A stretch of 64,000 nucleotides of DNA from UBA6215 sp964484255 (GTDB lineage: Bacteria; Omnitrophota; Gorgyraeia; Pluralincolimonadales; Pluralincolimonadaceae): positions 32,517-96,516 of the forward strand of contig CAZAEH010000002.1 in assembly GCA_964484255.1 (NCBI GenBank), given 5' to 3'. This document shows positions 32,615 through 41,222 of the stretch, in pieces (positions within the stretch are counted from its first letter, which is position 1; the number at the start of each line of letters is the position of its first letter). The notes beneath the pieces were generated by a model. The model did no database searches. It had not been told where the DNA came from and saw only the letters and a program-made list of their open reading frames with translations. The position numbers and the translations under genes were made by a program.

Positions 32615-34401
32615 TTAAGGTATATCCCGCTTATCTGGTGATACTCTACCCCGCTCTCCCTGCATATGGCCTCAATATCATCCTTTGTCTTCCGGTCAGC
32701 TGAGGGAATGGCCAATATTATCTCGTCGATCTTCTTTTCCAAGGCAAGCCTGGGTATATCGGAGCGGACTCCTATGACCGGTATCCCCTGTATCCTCCTG
32801 CCCTGCTTAGAGATATCATCATCGATAAACCCCACGGGACGATAGCTAAGGGACCTGTTCTTCCTGACTTCCCTCAGGAAGGCGTCGCCTGCATCGCCGG
32901 CGCCGAAGATCAATACCCTCCTGCCCCCGTCGTCGAAGGAGACGAAGACCTGTTCCCTGAATATCCTGAAAGCTATCCTCACGGAGGACATGAGTATCAG
33001 CAAAACCATGGCATCCAGGATGAATATCATCCTTGAGAAACCCACGAACCTGTATGCGACCAGCAGGGCGACCACTGAAGTAACGGAACCGAGAAGGATC
33101 CCTTTGACTATATTAAGCAGTTCGTTAAGCCCTATATATCTCCATATGTTACCATATACGCCGCTGACAGAAAATGCCGTCAGTTTTATCACGATGATTA
33201 TCGGAAGGGACTTCGCAATAAGCCCGAAATTGTAATGGTCGACGACCCCATCGTAACGAATTATGTAGCTGGAGATATAGGCAATGCATATGAGCACGAA
33301 ATCACAGACGACCTCGAAGATCACCCTCTTGTACTTTATCAAAGCCTCTATCAGGTCCGATTCGTTCTTATAATACGAGACATCCTTTGACATCTCGTCT
33401 TTTTGCGTGCGCTTAGCCTTGGTGTAGTGGTTCAGGAACATTGCAAAAGCGGATACTACCATGACCAGCAACGACATTATTATCGCGCTGACATAGATCT
33501 TGACGTGGAGAGATATATACGCGGCAGCACCGAAAAGTATGGATATGAGATAAAGGGCCGTGACGGCCTTCTTCTCCTGCCAGCCCAGAAATACCATCCT
33601 GTGCGAGGTATGGTCCTTTCCCCCTTTTGCTACGGACCTGCCGTCAATGGTCCTGGTTATAGCAACAAAAAGTGTATCAAATATAGGCACCGCCAACGCG
33701 AGCACCGGTATCAGCAGGACCATGAACAAGTGCGAGGCTTCCTTCCATGTACCCATTATGGTCAGGGCTGAAAGCGTAAAACCCAGGAACATCGCGCCGC
33801 AATCGCCCATGAATATCTTGGCCGGATGGAAATTGTGCGGGAGGAAACCTATTGCCGCTCCGGCCAATATGACCGATACTGCAGCCGTTTCCGGGCTGTT
33901 CAGGGCTATGGCGCAGGCAAAGAGTGTCATTGATGCTATTGCCGCAACACCCGCTGAAAGGCCGTCCATATTATCGAGCAGATTGAATGAATTGGTTATC
34001 CCCACCATCCACAAAATGGTAACGGGTACGGATATCGCGGCAAAAGGTATGACTTTTATGGTAACACCAAAAATTACGGCAAGGGACGCGCACACGATCT
34101 GGCCAATGAGCTTGGTCTGGGGGCTCAAACCTCTTATATCATCGACAACCCCCAGTATAAATATCGAAGTGGCGCCTATCAGGAATCCCGGGTTCATCTT
34201 GCCGCCCCAGGTCGAAACAACATAAACAGCCGTGAAAGCAAGGTATATCGCTATACCGCCCATCAGGGGGATCACCTTCTTATGCCATCTGTCCTCTTTG
34301 GGCTTTGCTACGATGCCGAAACTTCCCGCTACAGCCTTGACAGCGGGAGTGGCAAGAAAAGACAATAGAAATGCAGAAATGAATAGGTAAACATGATTCA
34401 C
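32611..34401 (-). CDS. WecA/TagO-type phosphoglycosyltransferase fused to a FlaA1/WbaP-type N-terminal module
   Basis: This 596-residue two-part protein combines modules usually found apart. Residues 1-325 form a polytopic polyprenyl-phosphate sugar-1-phosphate transferase with VVDDIRGL (Asp 87-88), LLDNMDGLSAG (about 141-151), MGDCGAMFLGF (198-208) and KDHTSHRM (262-269). Residues 355-480 add about four more membrane helices, and 495-596 a Rossmann-like domain (VLIFGAGDAGDAFLR, GFIDDD). The second half matches the N-terminal part of FlaA1/CapD or WbaP proteins without their catalytic domain. The first half would start glycan assembly on undecaprenyl phosphate. The role of the added module is unknown. 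The start is a GTG, with a poor ribosome-binding site. Confidence 0.87.
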   Translation of the reverse strand: MNHVYLFISAFLLSFLATPAVKAVAGSFGIVAKPKEDRWHKKVIPLMGGIAIYLAFTAVYVVSTWGGKMNPGFLIGATSIFILGVVDDIRGLSPQTKLIGQIVCASLAVIFGVTIKVIPFAAISVPVTILWMVGITNSFNLLDNMDGLSAGVAAIASMTLFACAIALNSPETAAVSVILAGAAIGFLPHNFHPAKIFMGDCGAMFLGFTLSALTIMGTWKEASHLFMVLLIPVLALAVPIFDTLFVAITRTIDGRSVAKGGKDHTSHRMVFLGWQEKKAVTALYLISILFGAAAYISLHVKIYVSAIIMSLLVMVVSAFAMFLNHYTKAKRTQKDEMSKDVSYYKNESDLIEALIKYKRVIFEVVCDFVLICIAYISSYIIRYDGVVDHYNFGLIAKSLPIIIVIKLTAFSVSGVYGNIWRYIGLNELLNIVKGILLGSVTSVVALLVAYRFVGFSRMIFILDAMVLLILMSSVRIAFRIFREQVFVSFDDGGRRVLIFGAGDAGDAFLREVRKNRSLSYRPVGFIDDDISKQGRRIQGIPVIGVRSDIPRLALEKKIDEIILAIPSADRKTKDDIEAICRESGVEYHQISGIYLK

Positions 34402-34403
34402 GG

Positions 34404-35369
34404 TTACTTGTTTTCCCTCGTGTAGCTTACCACATCTTCTATGATAGCCTTGAGGTCGGCCGTGGGTTTGAAACCTATAAGATCGCGTATCTTGGACGTG
34501 TCCGGTATCCTTCTCTCCATGTCCTCAAATCCTTCTTCATACGCCTTCTCATAAGGTATGTTGACCAGCCTGGATTTGCTTTTCGTTATTTCGATCACCT
34601 TGCGGGCAAGGCCTTCTATCGTTACTTCCTCCTGGCTGCCGATATTAAAGACCTGGCCGTACGCCTTGGGGTTCTCTATGAGCTTTGGCAGCGCCGATAC
34701 CACATCTTTCACGTGCAGGAAACACCTCGACTGCCTGCCGGAACCGTATACCGTTATGTCCTTTCCTTCGAGGGCCTGCCTCACGAATCTGGGCACGACC
34801 ATACCGTAGGCGCCGGACTGCCTTGGACCAACGGTGTTAAAAAGACGCACGATGACCGTAGGCACGTTCTTCGTCTTCCAGTAGACATAGGCAAGCATCT
34901 CGTCGACGGCCTTCGCCGTTGAATAGCTCCACCTGGACTTCAGAGGGGAACCAAGGACCCTGTCCTGGTCCTCCTTAAGAGGTCCTTGCGTATTTTTCCC
35001 GTATATCTCGGAGGTCGAGGTTATAAGGACCTTTTTGTGATAACGAAATGCCATGTTGAGGACTATCTCGCTGCCCTTAATGTTCGTGGTAAGCGATTCC
35101 AAGGGATGGTTGACTATCAGTTCGACGCCAACAGCAGCCGCAAGGTGGAAAATAGCATCGCAGCGTTCCGCAAGCTTATCCACGAGAAATTCGTTAAGTA
35201 TCGAACCTACGACCAGCTCAAACCCGGCTTTATTCTCGAGGTGCTTTACGTTATCGAACTTGCCGGTGGAGAAGTTATCGAGAACGGTGACCTTATGGCC
35301 TTCGCTTATCAGCTTGTCAGACAGGTGGGAACCGATAAAACCGGCTCCGCCGGTTATAAGATAATGCAC
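34404..35369 (-). CDS. NAD-dependent sugar epimerase/dehydratase 1
   Basis: This 321-residue extended short-chain dehydrogenase acts on nucleotide sugars. It has YLITGGAGFIGSHLSDKL at the N-terminus, the Ser region TSTSEIYGKN, the catalytic pair in WSYSTAKAVDE, and LFNTVGPRQSGAYGMVVPRF with GRQSRCFLHVKDVV. The overall look is close to UDP-glucuronate decarboxylase and UDP-glucose 4-epimerase relatives, and the exact reaction cannot be assigned. The GTG start at 35369 has AGGAG eight bases upstream. Confidence 0.85.
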   Translation of the reverse strand: MHYLITGGAGFIGSHLSDKLISEGHKVTVLDNFSTGKFDNVKHLENKAGFELVVGSILNEFLVDKLAERCDAIFHLAAAVGVELIVNHPLESLTTNIKGSEIVLNMAFRYHKKVLITSTSEIYGKNTQGPLKEDQDRVLGSPLKSRWSYSTAKAVDEMLAYVYWKTKNVPTVIVRLFNTVGPRQSGAYGMVVPRFVRQALEGKDITVYGSGRQSRCFLHVKDVVSALPKLIENPKAYGQVFNIGSQEEVTIEGLARKVIEITKSKSRLVNIPYEKAYEEGFEDMERRIPDTSKIRDLIGFKPTADLKAIIEDVVSYTRENK

Positions 35370-35372
35370 TAT

Positions 35373-36566
35373 TCAGACTCCTTTTTTGCACTTATTATAG
35401 TCTATAAGCGCTTCCCTGTAAAGCCGTTTTATGTCCTCTACCAGCCGCTCTTTCGAATATCTTCTTATTACTGACGACCTGCCGGCTTTACCGAACGATT
35501 CCCTCTTAAGCTTGTCGGAAGCAAGCTCCATAAGTTTCTCGGAAAAAACAGCGTCATCTCCGGAGCGCACGAGATAACCAGTAACAGAGTCTTCCACAAC
35601 ATCGCTGACCCCGCCTACATCGGTTGCGACCACCGGTCTGCCCGACGCCATGGCTTCGATCACGGCGACCGGCGTTCCTTCATTCAATGATGTCAGGGCG
35701 ATTATATCCGAGCCTGCATATATTTCCCGCATATCCTCTTCCCAGCCGCAAAATATGACCTTGTCACCAAGCCCTATTTCCGATGAATATCCCTCGAGAA
35801 ACGGTCTTTGTTCGCCATCGCCGACCACAAGGAACTTTACATCCAAGCCCGGAGCCTGCACCACCAGCCTGCGTGCCGCATTAAGTAACATCTTGTGGTT
35901 CTTTATGGGGACAAGGCGGCCCACGATGGACACCACTATCGAACCGGTGCCTATCCCAAACTTTTTCCTTATCCCGGAAAGATAACAGTCATCGGTGAAC
36001 TTCTCAAGTTCCAGCCCCAGGTTTATTACCCTGACCTTGTCCTCGCCGGCGATAGCGTATTTGCCTGATATATCACGTTTCTGCGCATCGCTCACGACTA
36101 TAATATAACGGGTAAAGAACGCGAGCACCCTCTCGACCAGGAGGAAGATCGATGTCTTTACCCTGCCGAAATAACCGTCAAAGATATGCCCGTGAAAAGT
36201 ATGGACCCTTATCGGAACACCGGCCAGGACCGCGGCAATACGCCCCAACGCCCCGGCCTTAGCGGTATGCGTATGTACTATGTCCGGTTTAAAGTCCTTT
36301 ATATGCCTGTATATCTGTACGAAGGCCCTGACATCAGCTAACAAGTCTATCTTCCTGCCCAGCCCGGTCACCATGACAGGTTTCACGCCTTTTGATCCGG
36401 CAAGATACGACATGTCCTTTTCCCCTTCTTCCACCCTGCCGCAAAGGAGAACGGATTCATATTTATCGTCGTTCAAAGCGGAAGTCAAAAGGATGGTATG
36501 TATGGCCGGACCGCCCACATTGAGACGTGCGATGATCCTGAGTATCCTGGTTTTACCGTCAGGCAT
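35373..36566 (-). CDS. Family 4 glycosyltransferase 1
   Basis: This 397-residue retaining GT-B enzyme shows ARLNVGGPAIHTILLTSAL at the N-terminus, VHTHTAKAGALGRIAAVLAG, VVSIVGRLVPIKNH at the start of the C-domain, and EGTPVAVIEAMASGRPVVATD with the two conserved glutamates. It fits extracellular polysaccharide transferases of the WcaC/EpsF kind. The ATG at 36566 overlaps the small upstream gene by 8 bases. Donor and acceptor are unknown. Confidence 0.88.
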   Translation of the reverse strand: MPDGKTRILRIIARLNVGGPAIHTILLTSALNDDKYESVLLCGRVEEGEKDMSYLAGSKGVKPVMVTGLGRKIDLLADVRAFVQIYRHIKDFKPDIVHTHTAKAGALGRIAAVLAGVPIRVHTFHGHIFDGYFGRVKTSIFLLVERVLAFFTRYIIVVSDAQKRDISGKYAIAGEDKVRVINLGLELEKFTDDCYLSGIRKKFGIGTGSIVVSIVGRLVPIKNHKMLLNAARRLVVQAPGLDVKFLVVGDGEQRPFLEGYSSEIGLGDKVIFCGWEEDMREIYAGSDIIALTSLNEGTPVAVIEAMASGRPVVATDVGGVSDVVEDSVTGYLVRSGDDAVFSEKLMELASDKLKRESFGKAGRSSVIRRYSKERLVEDIKRLYREALIDYNKCKKGV

Positions 36567-36951
36567 GGTATATCCAGCCTAAGGAAAAACTTTCCTTCAC
36601 GGCCCTTTTCCAGTCCACGTCGCCGACTGCCCTGTTCGCGGAAGATACCATACTGCATGCCTTGCTTGATATACAGGAAATCTTAAGGATACTATTCACC
36701 CCGGAATACAATGCTTTTATCTTTTGGACCGCCAGGCTGCCCGAGAGAAACTCGGGATACCTGCGTTCCTCGGAAAGCCCGCTAAGGAAACAGCCATAAA
36801 AAGCTTTTGCCGATATCACCGCCAGCGACTTAGCCAAAGCGCCTGTGGCGCTTGAACGAGAATAAGATATCAGCATCTCTTCAGCTGAAAGGTATTTAGC
36901 TTTTACGAAAACAAAAATACTTATGGAAGCGCTTCTGTCGGACTTGAACAC
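36559..36951 (-). CDS. Small hypothetical protein next to the DUF4330 gene
   Basis: I do not recognise this 130-residue, serine-rich protein. It has a hydrophobic start (ASISIFVFVKAKYL), a middle stretch that could be one or two amphipathic helices (SSATGALAKSLAVISAKAFYG), several cysteines, and no clear signal peptide. It starts at a GTG (36951), 6 bases after the DUF4330 stop, without a strong ribosome-binding site. It overlaps the next glycosyltransferase by 8 bases. It fills an otherwise empty slot in a tightly packed operon and the reading frame is open throughout, which is the main reason to call it a gene. Confidence 0.55.
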   Translation of the reverse strand: MFKSDRSASISIFVFVKAKYLSAEEMLISYSRSSATGALAKSLAVISAKAFYGCFLSGLSEERRYPEFLSGSLAVQKIKALYSGVNSILKISCISSKACSMVSSANRAVGDVDWKRAVKESFSLGWIYHA

Positions 36952-36957
36952 AGGGTG

Positions 36958-37458
36958 TCATTTCCTTATTTCGGTTATCGTCCCTTGGAGGCTGTATAAA
37001 TCTGTGGAAAAAATAAGCGAATTACCGATCTTGACCACGTAACCGTGATAGACAGGCGCCCTCTTCTCGATAACGCAATCCAGTTCGAAAAGGGCCTTTA
37101 TCTCGCGATAACTCATATCGGTGGCAAGACCCAGCTTGTCGCCGCTCATATTCACGTCTATTGCCAGTAACTTTTGGGGTTCATTGCTTATTATCTTTAT
37201 CAGTTTACCGATCGGCTTGCTGTTTTCACCCTTCTCTATATCCCCTTCCTTCATTACACCGGCAAGCTCGGGGATTATTTTCGTGAACTTGACCGCGACC
37301 GTAAGGGTCTCGTGCTTAACCTCGGATTCGACCCTCTTGGCCCCCATTATCTTCCCTCCGATGATAAACATCGGAACCATCGCGAACACGATCAGGACAA
37401 CGGCAAGATCTATCACGTTGAATTTTCCGAACAACCTTCCTTTTTCGTCAATTACCAT
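36958..37458 (-). CDS. DUF4330-domain membrane-anchored protein
   Basis: This 166-residue protein starts with a short cytoplasmic segment (DEKGRLFGKFNVIDLAVV), one membrane helix (LIVFAMVPMFIIGGKIMGA), then an extracytoplasmic beta-rich domain of about 125 residues. The arrangement resembles DUF4330, a family often found in polysaccharide loci with no known function. It lies 20 bases after the GT-DUF218 fusion gene and 6 bases before the small hypothetical gene. A role as a membrane-anchored accessory of glycan assembly is inferred from context only. Confidence 0.75.
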   Translation of the reverse strand: MVIDEKGRLFGKFNVIDLAVVLIVFAMVPMFIIGGKIMGAKRVESEVKHETLTVAVKFTKIIPELAGVMKEGDIEKGENSKPIGKLIKIISNEPQKLLAIDVNMSGDKLGLATDMSYREIKALFELDCVIEKRAPVYHGYVVKIGNSLIFSTDLYSLQGTITEIRK

Positions 37459-37478
37459 CGGACCCTCCGGTTACCTGT

Positions 37479-39338
37479 TTAAATATAACCCTTTGCCCAA
37501 TAATATACTATACTCAGGTATTCGTGTAAAATAGCTTTTATCTGCCTGATGTTCGTTTGCCTGAGCCCCTCGATCATGCGGTGCGAGTAGAAAGAACTCT
37601 GAGGTACCGGCGCGCATATTACATCCAGCCCCGGTGCACTCTTGTTGAAGGTCAGGATAACCCGCCTCATATGGTAAGGCGAGCTGACTACCATGACCCT
37701 ATGCCAGGACATTCTGCGGGCTATCTCATCGGCGGACTCAACGTTCTCATACGTATTGCTTGCATCCTCATCAAGGATTATACGAGATGCAGGAACGCCC
37801 AGGGATACCGCTACAGCTTTCATCACATCCGCTTCCCTATACACGTTAGTATAGCCGGATGAGAACACAAGGTAAGGCGCATAACCTTCATGGTAGAGCC
37901 TCACCGCATAACCGAGCCTTTCCATCGACCCCTGTCCGGCCCGTCCGGATTCTCCTACGCCTCCGGCAAATACAACTATGGCATCAGACTTTCCAAGAGC
38001 ATCCGAAACTTTCAAGGGCTCGGCTGCATACCATACCAACGGGGTGTAAAAGACCGTGACATAAAGGACCGCGATGGCTGCGGTGATCTTTATAAACCTG
38101 CTGCGCGCCGATTTGTAGAAGGATACCAGCTCCTCCTTCCATTTGTTCGCATTCAAGGAGGCTTTGCTCTCCATCCGGGCATTTATAAGCCCGCTCATAT
38201 CCTCTATCCTTCTGTTCCAGCTATTGAGGGCTGCTGCTTCCATGCGCTTGCCCGCAAGCGCGGAAGCCCCAGGCAAGAGCGCCTCCTCTATCTTGGATAT
38301 GAACCCGTCCACACCGCCGCCTACGGAGACTATTCCGCCGTTCTCATTATTGAACCTTATAACCTCAGGGAGCGCCGTGGAAACGACCGGCTTGCCCATG
38401 GACAAATATTCATTCAGTTTCGTAGGATATACGTTTTTTGTGTATTCGGTCATGAGGTAGGGTATTATGCAAACCGAAAAATATTTCACGTAATATGGGA
38501 GTTCGGAATGCTTCTTGCCTCCCAGGAACTTTACATTCGTGAGGGAAGAAAGTTCCGATATGTCCGTTTGAACCGGCCCGACAAAGACAAAAGTATATTC
38601 AGGATGCCTCAAAGCGGCTTCCCTGACGAGGCGCTGGTCTATCCATTTATGTATACCGCCTACATAACCTATGACCGGACCCTTTATATCCTTCATCCCT
38701 TCGGGCGCAACGGTATCGCGCTTTCTGACTTCCTCAAAACTCGTGATATTAACACCGAACGGGAACATGCTCACGCTGGAACTGAACTGTGAGCAATAAT
38801 CATGCAAAGCCTGCGATGTCACGAAGACAAGGTCTGCGGATGAGATCAGCTTCTTCTCGTATGCTTTTATCTTTTTAGCGGATGAAGAACTGGCCGCAAA
38901 ACTATCAATACAATAATAGACCAGGAGTTTCCTGTTTATGTTCTCTATTATGTCAAGGGCGGTGCCTGTCGGCAGGAACGTCCATATTATCGGGTCGGAG
39001 AACCGGACCGCCTTCATCCACCTCTTTATGACCGAAAGCAGTATCTGCTTGTTTATCCACCTGGCTATCCTCGAATACGGGAAAGGAAGGACTATCGGCG
39101 AATATACGTAGAGGTTCTCGGATTCCTTGCGTATGCCTTTTACTCCCCTGAAATAATTGCTGAACCTCTTGCCAAGCCTGGATATATCCCTTATACCAGG
39201 TGACCTGACCCCGGTATTCTCGATAAAAAGGACGCGGTTGCCGTTGGCGGCAAAAACCGACATGATCTCCTGGTGGCCCTGCCAGATAAAATCCCAATCT
39301 ATTGATGATATGCAGATTATATCGTTGTTCTTCAGCAT
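37479..39338 (-). CDS. GT-B glycosyltransferase fused to a membrane-anchored DUF218 (YdcF/SanA-like) domain
   Basis: This 619-residue fusion has a glycosyltransferase of the TuaH-like type at residues 1 to about 400: IICISSIDWDFIWQGHQEI, LLVYYCIDSF, VIGYVGGIHKWID, and PTKLNEYLSMGKPVVST. A membrane helix at about 412-435 (ITAAIAVLYVTVFYTPLVW) leads into a DUF218 domain with SDAIVVFAGGVGESGR, DEDASNTYENVESA and SSPYHMRRV. DUF218 proteins (ElyC, SanA, YdcF) act on or near the envelope and their chemistry is unsettled. The fusion places the GT on the cytoplasmic side and DUF218 outside. The ATG at 39338 overlaps the asparagine synthetase stop by 7 bases. Confidence 0.85.
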   Translation of the reverse strand: MLKNNDIICISSIDWDFIWQGHQEIMSVFAANGNRVLFIENTGVRSPGIRDISRLGKRFSNYFRGVKGIRKESENLYVYSPIVLPFPYSRIARWINKQILLSVIKRWMKAVRFSDPIIWTFLPTGTALDIIENINRKLLVYYCIDSFAASSSSAKKIKAYEKKLISSADLVFVTSQALHDYCSQFSSSVSMFPFGVNITSFEEVRKRDTVAPEGMKDIKGPVIGYVGGIHKWIDQRLVREAALRHPEYTFVFVGPVQTDISELSSLTNVKFLGGKKHSELPYYVKYFSVCIIPYLMTEYTKNVYPTKLNEYLSMGKPVVSTALPEVIRFNNENGGIVSVGGGVDGFISKIEEALLPGASALAGKRMEAAALNSWNRRIEDMSGLINARMESKASLNANKWKEELVSFYKSARSRFIKITAAIAVLYVTVFYTPLVWYAAEPLKVSDALGKSDAIVVFAGGVGESGRAGQGSMERLGYAVRLYHEGYAPYLVFSSGYTNVYREADVMKAVAVSLGVPASRIILDEDASNTYENVESADEIARRMSWHRVMVVSSPYHMRRVILTFNKSAPGLDVICAPVPQSSFYSHRMIEGLRQTNIRQIKAILHEYLSIVYYWAKGYI

Positions 39339-41221
39339 ACAGTCCTCTCGTCGATGAATTTTTTGTGCCAAAGCTCGAGCATAAGCATGGCCCATAACTG
39401 GAAAGACAGGTCCCGTCTTCCTTCGATATGCGAATCGACCATTAGCCTTACCTTGTCGGGATCGAAATAGCCCCTGCCCAATGAGGCTTTCGAGAGCAAG
39501 CTATCGCGCAGGTAGTCTTTCAGCTCTCCCCTGAACCACCTGCCTACGGGCATGCCGAAACCCATCTTCTTCCTTCCCAGTATACATCCGGGCAGTCTGC
39601 CTGAAAAGGCTTTCTTTACTATGTATTTCTTGAGCGCACCCTTTATTTTGTATGACGACGGCAACCCGGACGCGAACTCCATGAGCATATGGTCCAGGAA
39701 AGGCGAGCGCCCTTCCAGTGAATTGGTCATGGCGGCGATATCCACTTTCACGAGCAAGTCGTTAGGAAGATAGGTGTTCACGTCGGCTTTAAGAAGCCTG
39801 TCCAGCAGGTCCATCTTTCCCGGTGCAGAAAAATACGGCATCAATAATTCCAGGGGAGCGTTAATATCCGTTTTTGCCGCGAAGCCGCGCGAATACAGGT
39901 CTGCCAACCGGACGTCGCCGGATATCCCTACCCACCTCAGATACCTTTCTGCAGCCGGAAGCCCTGCATTTGAAAGGAATCGCTTAACCCTCCTTGAGAA
40001 GCTCTTGGGTTCCGTAGAATCCGGGAAGAGCCCGGAAACAGCCCTCGAGACGCCTCTGAGCCCCAGCCTCCTTATTGCCTCTGCCGCGTTCATGGCCTGA
40101 TAGCGTTCATATCCTCCGAACGATTCGTCGCCGCCGTCACCGTTCAAGGCAACAGTGACAAATTTTTTCGTTTCCCGCGACACATAATACGTAGGTATGC
40201 ACGAGGAATCGGCATACGGTTCGCCATACCTTTGAGTAAGGAGGCCTATTATCCCCAGGGCATCGGGCTTTACTATGAACTCTCGGTGCTCTGTCCCGAA
40301 GATGCGTGATACCTGGCGAGCATATTCTATCTCGCTGTAATCCTGCTCTTCGAAACCTATCGAGAAGGTCTTTACCCTGGTAAACTCGCTCATCATCGCG
40401 ACAACGCAGCTGGAGTCCACGCCGCCGCTCAGGAAAGCCCCGAGCGGCACATCGCTGTAGAGCCTTATCTTTACCGCTTCCCTGAAAAGCTCCAGGAACC
40501 TTTCAGCGGCTTCGTCCTCCCCTATCCGCGATTTTGAGATATAATCGAGGTCCCAATATTTCCGGGTCCTTACGCCCGAAGCATCTACGGTAAGGGTATG
40601 TGCAGGCATGAGCTTCTTTACGCCCTTGAATATCGTCATGGGCGCGGGTATATACCCGAGGCTCATGTAATAGTTGACGGCATTCTCTTCTATGTCCCTG
40701 CGGATGGCACCGCTCTCAAGCATAGAACAGAATTCCGAAGCGAACACAAAACGCCGGCCATCCCATGAATACAGGAAAGGTTTTTTGCCTACCCTGTCCC
40801 TCGCGGCAAAAATCCTCTTCTTCCCTGCATCCCAAATGGCAAAAGCGAACATCCCGCGCAGATAGTTGACACAATCTTCCCCGTATTCCTCGTATAAATG
40901 TATTATAGTCTCCGTGTCCGAGTGGGACACAAAGCGGTGTCCTTTCTTCTCCAGTCCGGGGCGCAGCTCATGGAAATTATATATCTCGCCGTTGAAGACA
41001 AGCCATACGCTGCCATCCTCGTTAGGCATGGGCTGTGAAGCTTCGTCAGAAAGGTCTATTATGCTCAGTCTCCTGTGCCCCAGTCCGGCTGAACCTAAAG
41101 GGTCTACATATATACCCTCGCCGTCGGGACCCCTGTGCTCAAGGGCCTTGCACATCATCCCTATGGTGACCTTCTCAACGGGCTTGCCGCTATAATCTGC
41201 TATACCGCATATCCCGCACAA
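39332..41221 (-). CDS. asnB: Asparagine synthetase (glutamine-hydrolysing), glycan-locus type
   Basis: This 629-residue two-domain amidotransferase starts CGICGIADYSG, where Cys2 is the glutaminase nucleophile. It contains HRGPDGEG and NGEIYNFHEL, then the synthetase domain with LGAFLSGGVDSSCVVAMMSE and ALNGDGGDESFGGYERY. The start must be the TTG at 41221, because the cysteine has to follow the initiator; GGAGG lies nine bases upstream. Proteins like this are common in capsule and exopolysaccharide loci, where they may amidate uronic acids rather than make asparagine. Confidence 0.92.
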   Translation of the reverse strand: MCGICGIADYSGKPVEKVTIGMMCKALEHRGPDGEGIYVDPLGSAGLGHRRLSIIDLSDEASQPMPNEDGSVWLVFNGEIYNFHELRPGLEKKGHRFVSHSDTETIIHLYEEYGEDCVNYLRGMFAFAIWDAGKKRIFAARDRVGKKPFLYSWDGRRFVFASEFCSMLESGAIRRDIEENAVNYYMSLGYIPAPMTIFKGVKKLMPAHTLTVDASGVRTRKYWDLDYISKSRIGEDEAAERFLELFREAVKIRLYSDVPLGAFLSGGVDSSCVVAMMSEFTRVKTFSIGFEEQDYSEIEYARQVSRIFGTEHREFIVKPDALGIIGLLTQRYGEPYADSSCIPTYYVSRETKKFVTVALNGDGGDESFGGYERYQAMNAAEAIRRLGLRGVSRAVSGLFPDSTEPKSFSRRVKRFLSNAGLPAAERYLRWVGISGDVRLADLYSRGFAAKTDINAPLELLMPYFSAPGKMDLLDRLLKADVNTYLPNDLLVKVDIAAMTNSLEGRSPFLDHMLMEFASGLPSSYKIKGALKKYIVKKAFSGRLPGCILGRKKMGFGMPVGRWFRGELKDYLRDSLLSKASLGRGYFDPDKVRLMVDSHIEGRRDLSFQLWAMLMLELWHKKFIDERTVC

Positions 41222-41222
41222 T

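Noticed and set aside
37890..38792. A 300-codon plus-strand frame; similar long shadows at 14851-15753 and 50206-51216
   Set aside because: Each is fully opposite a well-supported gene (GT-DUF218 fusion, gap, FemAB-like) and looks like noise from codon bias.
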